Positions 22,536 to 32,661 of a DNA stretch of 64,000 bases are shown piece by piece. Origin of the DNA: Streptococcus parasanguinis (GTDB lineage: Bacteria > Bacillota > Bacilli > Lactobacillales > Streptococcaceae); the NCBI RefSeq assembly GCF_031582885.1, contig NZ_CP133988.1, positions 317,501 to 381,500 on the forward strand. The letters run 5' to 3'. Below the pieces are notes generated by a model. It ran no database searches. It worked only from the letters and a program-made list of their open reading frames with translations, and was not told the DNA's origin. Made by a program: the position numbers and the translations under genes. Every line of letters starts with the position of its first letter. Position 1 is the first letter of the stretch.

Positions 22536-22988
22536 TTATAAACCGTATAGGGAGTCTCCTAAGATCAGTCGGGTGTGTTCTCGTTTGATACAGCGGTTCA
22601 TGACGATATCTTCTCGTCCAGCTCCACGAAGGATTTCTTCTGCTTCTTGATTTTCCAGTTCCAATTGTGCCCAGAAAATTTTCACATCCGTCTCAATAAA
22701 ATCACGTGCCACATCTGGTAAAAACTCACTGCGACGGTATACATCGACGATATCTACTGGGAAAGGAATCTCCTGCAGGCTAGCATACACCGTTTCTCCA
22801 AGAATCTGGCCACCAGCTGCACGAGGGTTGACAGGAATAATCCGATAGCCCCGCTCTTGCATCTCCTTGCTAACACGATGACTGGTCGTCTCTTCACGGT
22901 CAGATAATCCAACCACAGCGATGATCTTGCTGGTTTCTAGGTAATGTTTGATAATGCCATCACTAGGATTGCGAAATGAATAAGCCAT
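22536..22988 (-). CDS. CoA-binding domain protein
   Basis: 150 aa. It has the Rossmann-type CoA_binding fold: IIAVVGLSDREETTSHRV (about 23-40, nucleotide loop), the strand YRIIPVNPR and VDIVDVYRRSEFLPDVARD. Such single-domain YccU-like proteins resemble the N-terminal part of acyl-CoA synthetases but have no known activity. The start is ATG 22988, with AAGGAG upstream; the longer open frame runs into the repeat element and is rejected. It lies downstream of polA, separated by repeat copy 2. Confidence 0.85.
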   Translation of the reverse strand: MAYSFRNPSDGIIKHYLETSKIIAVVGLSDREETTSHRVSKEMQERGYRIIPVNPRAAGGQILGETVYASLQEIPFPVDIVDVYRRSEFLPDVARDFIETDVKIFWAQLELENQEAEEILRGAGREDIVMNRCIKREHTRLILGDSLYGL

Positions 22989-23070
22989 AAGAATCTCCTT
23001 TTGTATGCGTTTCCTTTCTTTAAATAGTATAACAATACGGAAGGCATTGCAAGTGTTTGTCGTTAAAAGC

Positions 23071-23245
23071 GGCTGGGACAAAAGTCCTAGCCTCTCAATT
23101 ATTTTTGGATTGTCGAGCAAGACGCAGTGGTTGAGTGGGCTCTACTACGCTGATTTCATCAGCTTTTACAGCCCTACTCAACTGTGCGGAGGTGGGACGA
23201 CGAAATCGAATTCTAACGAATTACCGATTTCTGTCCCACTCTCTT
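23071..23245 (-). repeat. two-stem intergenic element, copy 2
   Basis: Read on the minus strand: GTGGGAC...GTCCCAC with inner GAAATCG/CGATTTC, CTCCGCACA, then GTTGAGTAGGGCT pairing with AGCCCACTCAAC, and CCACTGCGTC. An AGCTGAT/ATCAGC stem is nested inside. An extra GGCTGGGACAAAAGTCC hairpin is present at its far end. It lies directly after polA and is nearly identical to copy 3. Confidence 0.85.
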
Positions 23246-23267
23246 TCTGTTTTGGATAAACTCAATT

Positions 23268-25913
23268 TTATTTGGCTTCATACCATGTCTTGCCTTCGTT
23301 TTCATCGGCTTCCAGTGGTACTGCAAGTTCGATAGCGGATTCCATGGTCTCTTTGACGAGTTCTTTGATCGCTGCCAGTTCATCACTTGGTACTTGCAGA
23401 ACGATTTCATCGTGCACTTGAAGGAGCATCTTGGTCTTGTATGCTCCTCTTTCTAGCGCTTGGTCCAAGTGGATCATGGCAATTTTCAAGATATCTGCTG
23501 CAGATCCTTGGATTGGTGAGTTGATAGCCGTCCGCTCCGCAAAGCCTCGAACATTGAAGTTGCGAGAATTGATATCTGGAATCTCCCGACGACGCTTGAA
23601 GAGGGTTTCTACATAGCCTTTATCACGCGCTTCCCGTACCACTCTCTCCATATAGTCCTTGATGCCAGGGTAGCGTTCGAAGTAGGTCTCAATGTAGGCC
23701 TTGGCTTCTTTTCGACTGATCCCTAAGTTGTTAGACAGTCCAAAGTCGGAAATTCCATAAACTACACCGAAGTTTACTGCTTTTGCATTGCGACGGTCAT
23801 TCGGCGTCACATCTTCTGGTTTTTCAATATTGAAGACGCGCATAGCAGTCGATGTATGGATATCTGCCCCATGTTTAAAGGCGTCAATCAAATGCTCATC
23901 TCCCGAAATATGGGCCAAGACGCGCAGTTCGATTTGTGAATAGTCCGAACTCAGCAAGACACTGTTTTCCTCTTCTGGGACAAAGGCCTTACGAATAAGA
24001 CGACCTTGTTCCAAACGGACAGGAATGTTTTGCAGGTTGGGATCCACACTGGACAAACGGCCTGTCTGCGTCAAATCTTGTACATAGCGGGTATGGATCT
24101 TCCCATCTTCCAAAATCCAATCTTGAAGACCGATGACATAGGTCGACTGGATCTTAGCAATTTGGCGGTATTCAAGAATCTTAGACACAATCGGTGCAAT
24201 TGGAGCCAGGCGTTCCAAGACATCAACGGCTGTTGAATAGCCGGTTTTTGTCTTCTTAGTATATTCAAGAGGGAGTCCCAATTTTTCAAAGAGGATGACC
24301 CCCAATTGTTTTGGAGAATTGATATTAAACTCTTCTCCTGCAAGCTCGTAGATTTCTTGAGTCAAGCGCTCCAAGACCACTTCGTTTTCCACCTGCATGT
24401 CTTCTAGGGTCTGACGCTCTACCTTGATCCCCGCGATTTCCATCTTGGCCAAAACAGCTGCTAGCGGTTGCTCCATATCATAGAGCAAATCTAGTTGGTC
24501 ATGGGCCTGCAACTGCTCTACCATGGGCTCTTCGGTATCCAGTAGAACAGCGACTTTCCGGGCCAAATGCTCTAATAGGGCGGTCTTTTCTGGGATAGCT
24601 TTTTTGGCTCCCTTGCCATAAACGACTTCGTCCAGCGGTAGCGCAATCTGACTATAGAGACTCGCAATGGTTGAAATTTCATTGTCCTCTACGGTCGACA
24701 AGAGATACTTGGCCAATCGACTATCAAAAGCCGGCTTTTGCAAGGTAATGTCCAAGTGGCTGAGCAAGACCTTGGCCCGCTTAAAGTCATAGACCTTGAG
24801 GGGTGTTTTTTCGAGAAATTCTTTGAAAATCGGTGTTTGTAAAAGAGCAGTATCTGTACTTGCGTAGAGCTGACCTTTGGTCCCCCATGCGAAACCAATG
24901 ATGGGTTCCGTATGGTAGTTGTCCCCAAAAATCTCGAAATGGAAGAAACTATCTTCCGTAAGCATATCTGGAGTGACTTGCTCGACTTCTGTATAGTCAA
25001 TGGCTACAGGAGCCGCCTCTTCTCCACTGAGATCCAAGGCCTGACGGAGTTGCTTGAAGCCCATCTCCTCATAAAACTTGGCGAGATTTTCTAGATGAGG
25101 ACCCGAATAAGTGATATCGTCCAGGCCAATTTCAATAGGCGCATTGGTATCGATGGTTGCGAGAGTCTTAGACAGATAGGCCTGCTCCTTGTCGTTGATG
25201 AGGTTTTCCTTCATCTTAGAAGCCTTCATCTCATCGATATGCTCGTAAATACCATCGAGAGAGCCATACTCTAGGAGTAGTTTGATCCCGGTCTTTTCTC
25301 CGATCTTAGTCACACCTGGGATATTATCCGACTTATCTCCCATCAAGGCCTTGAGGTCGATAAATTGCTCTGGTGTCAGCCCCATCTTTTCTTTCAGATA
25401 GGCTGGAGTGAATTCCTCAAACTCCGCTACCCCTTTTTTAGAGATTTCAACCACCGTATTGTCATCTGTCAGCTGGATCAAATCCTTATCCCCAGAGACA
25501 ATGGTGACTTCAAAGGGTACTGAGGTAGCTTCTGCCATCTTATCTAGTGTTCCAATAATATCATCCGCTTCATACTGGGCCAGCTCATAATGACGGATTC
25601 CCAAATGATCTAATTGCTCACGAATGAAAGGAAACTGCTCACGGAACTCATCTGGAGTTTTTGCACGGCCCCCTTTGTAGTCGGCATACATCTCTGTCCG
25701 GAAGGTCGTCTTTCCTGCATCAAAAGCAACGAGGACATGGGTTGGTTGGATGCGCTCCAAGAGATGGCTCAACATGAGATTAAAGCCATAGACCGCGTTT
25801 GTATGCAGACCATTGGCATTTTTGAAGCGATCAATTTGATGATAGAGTGCGAAAAAGGCACGAAAAGCGACGGAAGACCCGTCGATGAGTAGTAATTTGT
25901 TCTTTTTTTCCAT
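23268..25913 (-). CDS. polA: DNA polymerase I
   Basis: 881 aa, for Okazaki fragment processing and gap filling. The N-terminal 5' nuclease (about 1-290) has LLIDGSSVAFRAFF, VAFDAGKTTFR and SGDKDLIQL. The middle region is a degenerate 3'-5' exonuclease without the DxE metal pair (HFEIFGDNYH instead), so proofreading is probably absent. The polymerase domain carries motif A DYSQIELRVLAHISGD, the O-helix RRNAKAVNFGVVYG and motif C QVHDEIVLQV. The start is ATG 25913 (MEKKNKLLLIDG). Only 6 nt separate this ATG from a TATAAT, so the mRNA may be leaderless. Confidence 0.97.
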   Translation of the reverse strand: MEKKNKLLLIDGSSVAFRAFFALYHQIDRFKNANGLHTNAVYGFNLMLSHLLERIQPTHVLVAFDAGKTTFRTEMYADYKGGRAKTPDEFREQFPFIREQLDHLGIRHYELAQYEADDIIGTLDKMAEATSVPFEVTIVSGDKDLIQLTDDNTVVEISKKGVAEFEEFTPAYLKEKMGLTPEQFIDLKALMGDKSDNIPGVTKIGEKTGIKLLLEYGSLDGIYEHIDEMKASKMKENLINDKEQAYLSKTLATIDTNAPIEIGLDDITYSGPHLENLAKFYEEMGFKQLRQALDLSGEEAAPVAIDYTEVEQVTPDMLTEDSFFHFEIFGDNYHTEPIIGFAWGTKGQLYASTDTALLQTPIFKEFLEKTPLKVYDFKRAKVLLSHLDITLQKPAFDSRLAKYLLSTVEDNEISTIASLYSQIALPLDEVVYGKGAKKAIPEKTALLEHLARKVAVLLDTEEPMVEQLQAHDQLDLLYDMEQPLAAVLAKMEIAGIKVERQTLEDMQVENEVVLERLTQEIYELAGEEFNINSPKQLGVILFEKLGLPLEYTKKTKTGYSTAVDVLERLAPIAPIVSKILEYRQIAKIQSTYVIGLQDWILEDGKIHTRYVQDLTQTGRLSSVDPNLQNIPVRLEQGRLIRKAFVPEEENSVLLSSDYSQIELRVLAHISGDEHLIDAFKHGADIHTSTAMRVFNIEKPEDVTPNDRRNAKAVNFGVVYGISDFGLSNNLGISRKEAKAYIETYFERYPGIKDYMERVVREARDKGYVETLFKRRREIPDINSRNFNVRGFAERTAINSPIQGSAADILKIAMIHLDQALERGAYKTKMLLQVHDEIVLQVPSDELAAIKELVKETMESAIELAVPLEADENEGKTWYEAK

Positions 25914-25919
25914 AGGCCT

Positions 25920-25928
25920 ATTATACCA
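25920..25928 (-). promoter_or_regulatory. extended -10 promoter abutting the polA start
   Basis: Minus strand TG-G-TATAAT, followed by AGGCCT and then the polA ATG. The transcription start would fall on or next to the start codon. Confidence 0.5.
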
Positions 25929-25956
25929 CGAATCACAAGGTCTCTGGTACATAAAA

Positions 25957-25980
25957 ACTCTACCCTTTCGGGTAGAGCCT
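25957..25980 (-). terminator. terminator of the 23-codon peptide transcript
   Basis: Minus strand CTCTACCC, loop GAAA, GGGTAGAG, then TTTTTATG. It separates the small upstream gene from polA. Confidence 0.85.
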
Positions 25981-26017
25981 TCTTTAGGAGTTTCTTATGA
26001 AAAATGAAGAGAAGTGT

Positions 26018-26089
26018 TTATTCGCCGTAACAAGAACCTTGTTGTGGCAATTTCTTAAAGCGTTTTGGATAATTAACTGAGATTTTCAT
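26018..26089 (-). CDS. putative 23-aa cationic peptide with one Cys
   Basis: A complete mini-gene: GAGG ribosome site 8 nt before ATG 26089, 23 codons ending in ...KKLPQQGSCYGE, and a strong terminator 40 nt after the stop. A TATACT (26127-26122) lies 33 nt upstream. The peptide is basic in its first half (NYPKRFKK) and ends with a Cys-Tyr-Gly-Glu tail. It has no signal peptide and no modification enzyme nearby. I do not recognise it. It could be a signalling or modified peptide, or a regulatory upstream frame. Confidence 0.5.
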   Translation of the reverse strand: MKISVNYPKRFKKLPQQGSCYGE

Positions 26090-26170
26090 TTTCTGTACCT
26101 CATTTCTTATTGGATGAGTACAGTATACAAGAGAAACCTAAACGATTCCTTATAGAAAGCTTCAAGAAAA

Positions 26171-27634
26171 CTAAAAGCTGAGGCGAAAAACACGCGGTTG
26201 TTTTTTGCTGCAAGCTGGTAACTGAAGATGGAGCCCTGTCTCATCTTGGCTCCAAGAAAGGAGCTGACTTTCTCCAAGGAGTTCCACCTTTTGAATGCGC
26301 GCATGAAGGATTCTCGGTTGCTTGAGATCATAGGCGAGAGACGGTAAGGTCAGCTCTTCTATCCTTCCACTTGGTTCCAGCTGGATAGCATAAAGAAAAC
26401 CATCACGCATGGTATAGCGGAAATCTTGGCTGGTATAGAGTGGCGCTTGCCCATCTGAGAAGGAACCTTCCTGGGCCTCGGTCGGTCCGTCTGATGACAC
26501 ACGCCAAGGCCGACTCTGATAAATGGCTTCTCCATTTACCGCCAGCCAGTCCCCGATCTCTGTGAGGATGTCTTGGTCTTGCTCAGGGATCGTGCCATCT
26601 GCCTTGGGTCCAATATTGAGCAGAAGATTGCCATTTTTTGCCACAACATCAACTAAATTTTGTAGCAATTCCTTACTGGTCTTGTAGGCTAGATCCTGGG
26701 TATAGCACCAAGAATTACGGGCAATCGCGGTATCCATTTGCCACGGAAAGGCTTGCGTCTCTCCGTATCCTCCCCGCTCCATCTCAACGATTCCTGAACC
26801 GAAAGGGAGGGCATCCTGTTTGTAACAAACAGCCACCTTGCGATCCTCTTGTGCTGCTAGATTGTAATAATAAGCCAAAAAGCACATCAAGTAGGGACGG
26901 AAACTCTCATGCTGGATCCACCAGTCAAAATAAAGGAGCTCTGGCTGGTAGTTCCGCACCAGTTCACAGGTTCGCAAAAGCCAATCTTCCAAGAATTCTT
27001 TGCTTGGATAAGGCTTGGAAGTCAGATCAAAATGATCCTTGGGCTCTGGCTCCGCTGGCCAATAAAGGCTGTCTCTTGGGACTTCTTGCGGAATGTCACT
27101 AGTGAATTCCTTGCCATGTGAAAAGAAAAACTGGTGTTCTGCCCGGTGAGAGGACGTACAGAAGTGCAGGCCACGTTTTTCTGCTTCCTCCCTCAGCTCT
27201 CCTAAGATATCTCGTCTCGGCCCCATTTCTAAGCTATTATAAGGCGAGAGAGTAGAGGCATACATCTGAAAGCCATCGTGGTGCTCCGCAACTGGAAAAA
27301 GATACTGGGCCCCCGCTTTTTGAAAGAGATCTAGCCAAGATGCCGGATCAAAGCGATCGGCTGTAAATAGAGGAATGAGATCCTTGTAACCAAAGCTAGC
27401 CTGGTCTCCGAAATGCTCTCGATGATAGTCATAGCAAGGATTGCCTTGGATATACATATTTCGCGAATACCATTCCGAACCGAAAGCAGGTACACTATAG
27501 ACGCCCCAGTGAATAAAGATCCCAAATTTGGCATCCCAATACCAATCTGGACAGACTTGATGGCTAAGAGAGTCCCAGCTTGGTTCAAAAGGACCTGACT
27601 GGACAACTTGATCAATCTCTTCAAGGCTTATCAT
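26171..27634 (-). CDS. alpha-L-fucosidase, GH29 family
   Basis: 487 aa, hydrolysing terminal alpha-linked fucose. The GH29 pattern is clear: AKFGIFIHWGVYSVPAFGSE (about 35-54), YLFPVAEHHDGFQMY, and LLYFDWW, whose Asp is the likely nucleophile. KNGNLLLNIGPKADGTIPEQ closes the barrel. There is no signal peptide or LPXTG anchor, so it should act on imported fucosylated oligosaccharides. The start is ATG 27634, with GAGGAGAAG upstream; the longer frame reaches into the promoter. It is monocistronic, with no transporter next to it. Confidence 0.9.
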   Translation of the reverse strand: MISLEEIDQVVQSGPFEPSWDSLSHQVCPDWYWDAKFGIFIHWGVYSVPAFGSEWYSRNMYIQGNPCYDYHREHFGDQASFGYKDLIPLFTADRFDPASWLDLFQKAGAQYLFPVAEHHDGFQMYASTLSPYNSLEMGPRRDILGELREEAEKRGLHFCTSSHRAEHQFFFSHGKEFTSDIPQEVPRDSLYWPAEPEPKDHFDLTSKPYPSKEFLEDWLLRTCELVRNYQPELLYFDWWIQHESFRPYLMCFLAYYYNLAAQEDRKVAVCYKQDALPFGSGIVEMERGGYGETQAFPWQMDTAIARNSWCYTQDLAYKTSKELLQNLVDVVAKNGNLLLNIGPKADGTIPEQDQDILTEIGDWLAVNGEAIYQSRPWRVSSDGPTEAQEGSFSDGQAPLYTSQDFRYTMRDGFLYAIQLEPSGRIEELTLPSLAYDLKQPRILHARIQKVELLGESQLLSWSQDETGLHLQLPACSKKQPRVFRLSF

Positions 27635-27665
27635 TCTCTTCTCCTCTTTTCTTGTTACTACCTCT

Positions 27666-27703
27666 ATTGTAACGAGAAAGCCTCGTTTGTAAAGACAAAC
27701 GAG
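27666..27703 (-). promoter_or_regulatory. fucosidase promoter with a 9-bp inverted repeat
   Basis: Minus strand TTTACA (27693-27688), 16-nt spacer, TACAAT (27671-27666). The -35 lies inside CTCGTTTGT-N4-ACAAACGAG (27682-27703), which could be an operator or a weak trp operon terminator. An AGCTTGAT/ATCAAGCT hairpin (27730-27753) further upstream is another terminator candidate for trpA. Confidence 0.5.
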
Positions 27704-27775
27704 GAGAATGTTTAAAATAGTAGACAAAGAGCTTGATCTAGGAGAATCAAGCTGATGATGAATGAAATGAAGCTT

Positions 27776-28552
27776 CTAGCCCTTCACTGCTTGAGAAATA
27801 AAACGAGCGATGGCGTCTGTCTCCCCTTGGTGGAGAGCCTTAACGATTTTGGACCCCACAATCACTCCATCTGAGACCTTGTTGAAACGGTGAACATCCT
27901 CCATGCTGGAAACTCCAAAACCTGTTAAAACAGGAATGGACGCTATTTCGTGTAATTGGGCCAAGTGATGGTCCAAGTCATCTCGATAGCTACCAGCTTT
28001 CCCCGTCACTCCATTGACAGCAACGGCATAGATAAATCCTTCTGCATCATGGATCAATTTCTTCTGACGCTCGATTCCTGTGGTTAAGCTCACTAGCGGC
28101 ACCAAAGCGATGTCGTTATCCACTAAGAGAGGCTCTACCAGATCTGCATGCTCATGAGGAAGATCCGGAATAATCACTCCCTTGACCGCTGTTCCTTCTA
28201 CATCTCTAAAGAAGTTTTCAAGCCCATATTGGAACAAGGGGTTGAAATAGGTCATGATGACCAAAGAAACACTTGTCTCCAGACGCTGGATCGTTTGTAC
28301 CAGTTCCTGTGTCGTCGTCCCATGGGCTAAACTTCTTAGTCCCGCCTCTTCAATCACAGGGCCATCTGCCACCGGATCTGAAAAAGGAATGCCAACTTCA
28401 ATGGCTGAGACACCAAGCTCCTCCAAAAATTGGATGGTTTCCTGCAAACCTTCCAAGCCTTTTTCATGATCTCCTGCCATGATATAAGGAACAAAGATCC
28501 CTTGCTGCTGGTCTTTCAGCTTTTGTAAATGCTCTGTTAAGGTCTTTCCCAT
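27776..28552 (-). CDS. trpA: tryptophan synthase alpha chain
   Basis: 258 aa, a TIM barrel that splits indole-3-glycerol phosphate to indole and glyceraldehyde 3-phosphate. The catalytic Glu and Asp are in [16 protein letters not shown] (about 46-61), and the phosphate loop is in [10 protein letters not shown]. It is the last gene of the trp operon, 1 nt after trpB. The length is normal for streptococci. Confidence 0.97.
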   Translation of the reverse strand: MGKTLTEHLQKLKDQQQGIFVPYIMAGDHEKGLEGLQETIQFLEELGVSAIEVGIPFSDPVADGPVIEEAGLRSLAHGTTTQELVQTIQRLETSVSLVIMTYFNPLFQYGLENFFRDVEGTAVKGVIIPDLPHEHADLVEPLLVDNDIALVPLVSLTTGIERQKKLIHDAEGFIYAVAVNGVTGKAGSYRDDLDHHLAQLHEIASIPVLTGFGVSSMEDVHRFNKVSDGVIVGSKIVKALHQGETDAIARFISQAVKG

Positions 28553-28553
28553 C

Positions 28554-29759
28554 TTACTCTCCTCTCTCTTGTTCTAGGCGGTCTTTGACTTGTACCACAT
28601 CTTTGTCCCCACGTCCTGATAAGCAAACGATCATAGATTTTTCAGGCCCCATTTCCTTGGCCAACTTCACCGCATAGGCGATAGCATGGCTCGATTCCAG
28701 AGCTGGAATGATTCCTTCTACTTTCGAAAGCAATTGAAAGGCTTCTAGGGCTTCTTGGTCTGTCACAGGCACATAGGTTGCCCGCTTGATTTCATGGAAA
28801 TAAGAATGCTCTGGCCCAATCCCAGGGTAATCGAGACCTGCCGAAATCGAGAAGGCTTCTAAAATCTGTCCATGGGCATCCTGTAACACATCCATCAATG
28901 CGCCGTGAAGGACTCCGGGACGCCCCTTGGTCAAGGTGGCTGCATGCTGGTCTGTATCTACCCCAAGGCCAGCAGCTTCCGCCCCATACATGGCAATAGA
29001 GGCATCCTCTACAAAAGGATAAAAGAGGCCAATGGCGTTCGATCCGCCTCCTACACAGGCTAGAACGGCATCTGGCAGCGCACCATCATTTTGCTCTGCA
29101 AATTGGCGTTTGGCTTCTCGACCGATGACACTTTGAAAATCACGGACAATTTCTGGGAATGGGTGAGGTCCTAGAGCAGAACCCATGATATAGTGGGTAT
29201 CCTCCACATTTGCTACCCAAGCTCTGAGGGCAGCATTGACCGCATCCTTGAGAACCCGTGACCCATCTGTTACTGATTGAACCTTGGCGCCCAACAACTC
29301 CATCCGAAAGACATTGAGGGCTTGGCGTTTGACATCTTCTTCCCCCATGTAGATGGTGCATTCCATATCAAATAAAGCAGCTGCCGTTGCCGTTGCAACA
29401 CCGTGCTGTCCGGCCCCTGTTTCTGCGATGATCTTCTTTTTGCCCATCCGATGTGCCAATAAAACTTGTCCTAGGGCATTATTAATTTTATGAGCCCCTG
29501 TGTGGTTGAGGTCTTCTCTTTTAAGAAAGATCTTGGCTCCACCGACATACTTGGTTAGATTCTTAGCATAATAGAGCGGTGTTTCCCGACCGACATATTG
29601 TTTCAGAAGCTGATCCAATTCTGCTTGAAAAGAAGGATCTGCTTGACTTTCTCTGTAGGCTTCTTCTAATTCTAAAACTGCTGTCATCAAGGTTTCAGGG
29701 ACAAATCGTCCCCCGAACCGCCCGTAAAATCCGTTTTGATCTGGTTGTTTATATGCCAT
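28554..29759 (-). CDS. trpB: tryptophan synthase beta chain
   Basis: 401 aa. It is PLP-dependent: Lys in [11 protein letters not shown] (about 84-94), the glycine loop [10 protein letters not shown] and [12 protein letters not shown] at the N-terminus. It condenses indole channelled from TrpA with serine. Its start overlaps trpF by 11 nt, indicating translational coupling. Confidence 0.98.
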   Translation of the reverse strand: MAYKQPDQNGFYGRFGGRFVPETLMTAVLELEEAYRESQADPSFQAELDQLLKQYVGRETPLYYAKNLTKYVGGAKIFLKREDLNHTGAHKINNALGQVLLAHRMGKKKIIAETGAGQHGVATATAAALFDMECTIYMGEEDVKRQALNVFRMELLGAKVQSVTDGSRVLKDAVNAALRAWVANVEDTHYIMGSALGPHPFPEIVRDFQSVIGREAKRQFAEQNDGALPDAVLACVGGGSNAIGLFYPFVEDASIAMYGAEAAGLGVDTDQHAATLTKGRPGVLHGALMDVLQDAHGQILEAFSISAGLDYPGIGPEHSYFHEIKRATYVPVTDQEALEAFQLLSKVEGIIPALESSHAIAYAVKLAKEMGPEKSMIVCLSGRGDKDVVQVKDRLEQERGE

Positions 29760-30336
29760 GCTTGACCCTTTCTATAAATCGTTTTATCTTTTCTTGATCT
29801 TTTATTCCATTTGTCTCGACCCCACTGGATACATCCACCGCATAAGGATGAAAGAAGCGAATGGCATCTGCTACATTGTCTTCCGTCAAGCCTCCTGCAA
29901 TAAAGAAGGGCTTTGTAAAGTTTTGACTTTCGAGCTTTTGCCAGTCAAAGGTCTGCCCACTTCCTGCTACAGGAGCATCAAAGAGCAGATAATCGGCACT
30001 GGTCTCAGGAAGAGCTGCATCTTTCCCCACTTGAACAGCGCGAATCGTTTGTTGGGGAAGGTCTTGCAAGATGGTTTCATCCATCGGCCCATGCACTTGT
30101 ATCAGGTCCAAGCCCACAACTTGGCAAGCTTGCTCCACTTCTTCTCTTTGTGGTGATACAAAAACACCGACTTTTTGAACCCCCTTTAGAATCCCTGTAG
30201 CCAACTGCCGAGCTTGTTCCAACGTGACTTGCCGTTTGCTTGGTGCAAAGACAAAACCAATGTAGTCCGCACCGGCTTCAACAGCCGTCTGCACGGCTTC
30301 TGGAGTGGACAATCCGCAAATTTTAACCTTTGTCAA
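29749..30336 (-). CDS. trpF: phosphoribosylanthranilate isomerase
   Basis: 195 aa. [15 protein letters not shown] holds the general base Cys, QVHG and VDVSSGVET the phosphate and acid sites. It carries out the Amadori rearrangement between TrpD and TrpC. It is separate from trpC (not the enterobacterial fusion) but overlaps it by 14 nt. The ORF ends at [11 protein letters not shown]. Confidence 0.96.
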   Translation of the reverse strand: MTKVKICGLSTPEAVQTAVEAGADYIGFVFAPSKRQVTLEQARQLATGILKGVQKVGVFVSPQREEVEQACQVVGLDLIQVHGPMDETILQDLPQQTIRAVQVGKDAALPETSADYLLFDAPVAGSGQTFDWQKLESQNFTKPFFIAGGLTEDNVADAIRFFHPYAVDVSSGVETNGIKDQEKIKRFIERVKHGI

Positions 30337-31090
30337 TCTGCAACTCCTTTACTTTTTCAGCCACATTGTCTGCCTTCATGAGGGCTGTCCCAACGAGAAT
30401 GCCATTAAAATAAGGAGCCAGCATACGCGCATCTGCTGCTGTGAAAATAGCAGACTCCGAGATGTAAACCGGTTCTTGTTCAAAGCTTGTCGCCAATTCC
30501 AGGCTAGTATGAAGATCTGTCTCAAAGGTCACCAAGTTGCGATTATTGACCCCTATGATCTGAGCCCCAATCCGGTGAGCGATCTCTAGTTCTGTCAGAT
30601 TATGGGTCTCCACCAAGACCTCCAGGCCAAGATGGGTCGCAAACTCATAGAGCTCCTTCAGACGAGCCTCTGGTAAGGCTGCAACTATCAACAAGATCAC
30701 GGTCGCCCCTGCGTTTCGCGCCCGAATTATTTGCTTTTCATCCACAATGAAATCTTTGTTGAGGGTGGGGATACGCACCTGACTAGATATTTCCCGGAGA
30801 TACTCGATACTGCCCTTGAAAAACACTTCATCGGTCAAGACAGAAATCATCACGGCCCCATTTTCTTCGTAAGTCTTAGCCTGCGCGACGATATCCACAT
30901 CAACATGAATATCTCCCAGACTCGGGCTGGCCTTTTTCACTTCCGCAATGACCTGAAGCTTTTCTGGATGACTCTTTAGGTAATCATACAGGCGGTAGGT
31001 CTCGCGCAAAGGTTGGAGTTCCTCTTCTTTCATCGCAGCCACTTCACGCGCCTTTTCTTTTAGAATCTTTGGCAAGAATTCTTGACTCAT
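30323..31090 (-). CDS. trpC: indole-3-glycerol phosphate synthase
   Basis: 255 aa TIM barrel with [13 protein letters not shown] (about 48-60), [21 protein letters not shown] and GVNNRNL, all family sites. It decarboxylates and cyclises CdRP to indole-3-glycerol phosphate. It overlaps the trpGD stop by 4 nt. Confidence 0.97.
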   Translation of the reverse strand: MSQEFLPKILKEKAREVAAMKEEELQPLRETYRLYDYLKSHPEKLQVIAEVKKASPSLGDIHVDVDIVAQAKTYEENGAVMISVLTDEVFFKGSIEYLREISSQVRIPTLNKDFIVDEKQIIRARNAGATVILLIVAALPEARLKELYEFATHLGLEVLVETHNLTELEIAHRIGAQIIGVNNRNLVTFETDLHTSLELATSFEQEPVYISESAIFTAADARMLAPYFNGILVGTALMKADNVAEKVKELQIDKG

Positions 31091-32661
31091 TTTTGATACT
31101 CCTGTAATAATCTCAATTTCTCAAGGGCAGCCCCACTGGCAATCACTTCACGTGCCAAGGCAATCCCCTCCTTGATAGAATCTACCTTGCCGTTGGCATA
31201 AAAACCAAGGCCAGCATTCAAGACAGTCACTTCTAAGAAGGGACTCGCTTCATTCTTCAAGACACTGAGCAAAATTTCTGCATTGCGTTTGGCGTCTCCA
31301 CCTCGTACTTGATCAATTTCAATGCGCTCCATTTCGATATCTTCTGGTTGAAAGCTGGATAAGGTAACCTGTCCATTTTCCAGAATAGCGAGCTGGGTTT
31401 CCCCATCAAGTCCTGCCTCGTCCAAGCCTTGTGGGCCACTCACCACTACTGCGCGTTTCCGACCCAAATTCTTTAGAATCTCCGCCGTGCTTTCCAGCAT
31501 GTCAGGACGACTGGTTCCCAATAGCTGGCTTTCTAGAGGAATCGGATTGATAAGAGGACCGGTTAAGTTCATCACCGTTGGAACCCCTAGCGCCAAGCGG
31601 GCTGGCATAATATAGCGCATGCCAGGATGCAGATTTTTGGCAAATAGGAAGACAATCCCCGCCTTTTCAAACACTCGTCCCAAGTCTTCTGGACCCAAAT
31701 CAAGGTTAATCCCCAGCGCTTCTAGTACATCCGCAGAACCGGATTTGGAAGAGATCGAGCGATTTCCGTGTTTCGCCATCTTGATACCACCACCAGCAAG
31801 GACGAAGGCAGCTGTTGTTGAAATATTGAAACTATACGAACGATCGCCCCCAGTTCCACAATTGTCCATCGCTCCTTGAACTTCAGTCGGAATAGCGACG
31901 GCATAGGCCTGCATCACTTTTGCAATAGCCGTCCGCTCTTCAACCGTTTCTCCCTTCATTTTGAGACCTAGAAGAAGGGCCGTCACCTGCGCTTCTGAAG
32001 CACGACCAGCAACAACTTCCTCCATGGCAGCTTCTAACTCTGCACTGGTTAGATCCATTCCTTCCGCTACTTTTGCAAGCACTTGTTTCATCTTCCGCTC
32101 CTTGACTAGTTTGACAAAATTTTCGATGGTCTTGAGCCCATCTGGCGTCCCGATACTTTCTGGATGGTATTGAAAACCATAAATTGGTAAGCTGCGATGT
32201 TGAATTCCCATAATCGCTTGATCATCCGTCGTCCGAGAGGTAATGACAAAATCCTCTGGCATGTCTTCAATCGTCAGCGAATGGTAACGCATGACTGGGA
32301 CTTCTTTTGCGACACCCGCGTATAGCGGAGAGGGAGCTTCTAGCTGGATCTGGCTTTGTTTGCCATGCATGACCTGTGGCGCCAATCCCAAGCGTCCTCC
32401 AAAAACTTCCGCAATCGCTTGATGCCCCAAGCAAATCCCCAAGATTGGTTTGACCCCCGCGAAATCTCGGATCATCTCCTCCATCTTGCCCGCATCCTTT
32501 GGCCAACCTGGACCTGGAGAAAAGACCAAGGCATCTGCTTCTTGGCCAACTTGGTACAAATCCGGATCATCATTTCGAAGCACCTGGACCTCATCAAATT
32601 TTCCGATATACTGTGCTAAATTGTAAGTAAATGAATCGTAATTATCGACTAATAAAATCAT
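31087..32661 (-). CDS. trpGD: fused anthranilate synthase glutaminase / anthranilate phosphoribosyltransferase (TrpG-TrpD)
   Basis: 524 aa in one open frame. Residues 1-190 are the class I amidotransferase Trp[16 protein letters not shown] with the nucleophilic Cys, and [10 protein letters not shown]. Residues 191-524 are Trp[19 protein letters not shown] and [20 protein letters not shown]. Most streptococci have two genes. At the junction ([10 protein letters not shown]), AAGGAG sits 8 nt before an in-frame ATG at 32091-32089. A separate 334-aa TrpD could therefore still be made, and the fusion looks like loss of the trpG stop. The trpE end overlaps by 4 nt. Confidence 0.93.
   Translation of the reverse strand: MILLVDNYDSFTYNLAQYIGKFDEVQVLRNDDPDLYQVGQEADALVFSPGPGWPKDAGKMEEMIRDFAGVKPILGICLGHQAIAEVFGGRLGLAPQVMHGKQSQIQLEAPSPLYAGVAKEVPVMRYHSLTIEDMPEDFVITSRTTDDQAIMGIQHRSLPIYGFQYHPESIGTPDGLKTIENFVKLVKERKMKQVLAKVAEGMDLTSAELEAAMEEVVAGRASEAQVTALLLGLKMKGETVEERTAIAKVMQAYAVAIPTEVQGAMDNCGTGGDRSYSFNISTTAAFVLAGGGIKMAKHGNRSISSKSGSADVLEALGINLDLGPEDLGRVFEKAGIVFLFAKNLHPGMRYIMPARLALGVPTVMNLTGPLINPIPLESQLLGTSRPDMLESTAEILKNLGRKRAVVVSGPQGLDEAGLDGETQLAILENGQVTLSSFQPEDIEMERIEIDQVRGGDAKRNAEILLSVLKNEASPFLEVTVLNAGLGFYANGKVDSIKEGIALAREVIASGAALEKLRLLQEYQK

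Noticed and set aside
22989-23120. 44-codon N-terminal extension of the CoA-binding protein
   Set aside because: It reads into repeat copy 2, while a good ribosome site precedes the shorter start.
25914-25952. Longer polA start at 25952
   Set aside because: That ATG lies directly behind a terminator T-run and lacks a ribosome site; the family start is MEKKNKLLLIDG.
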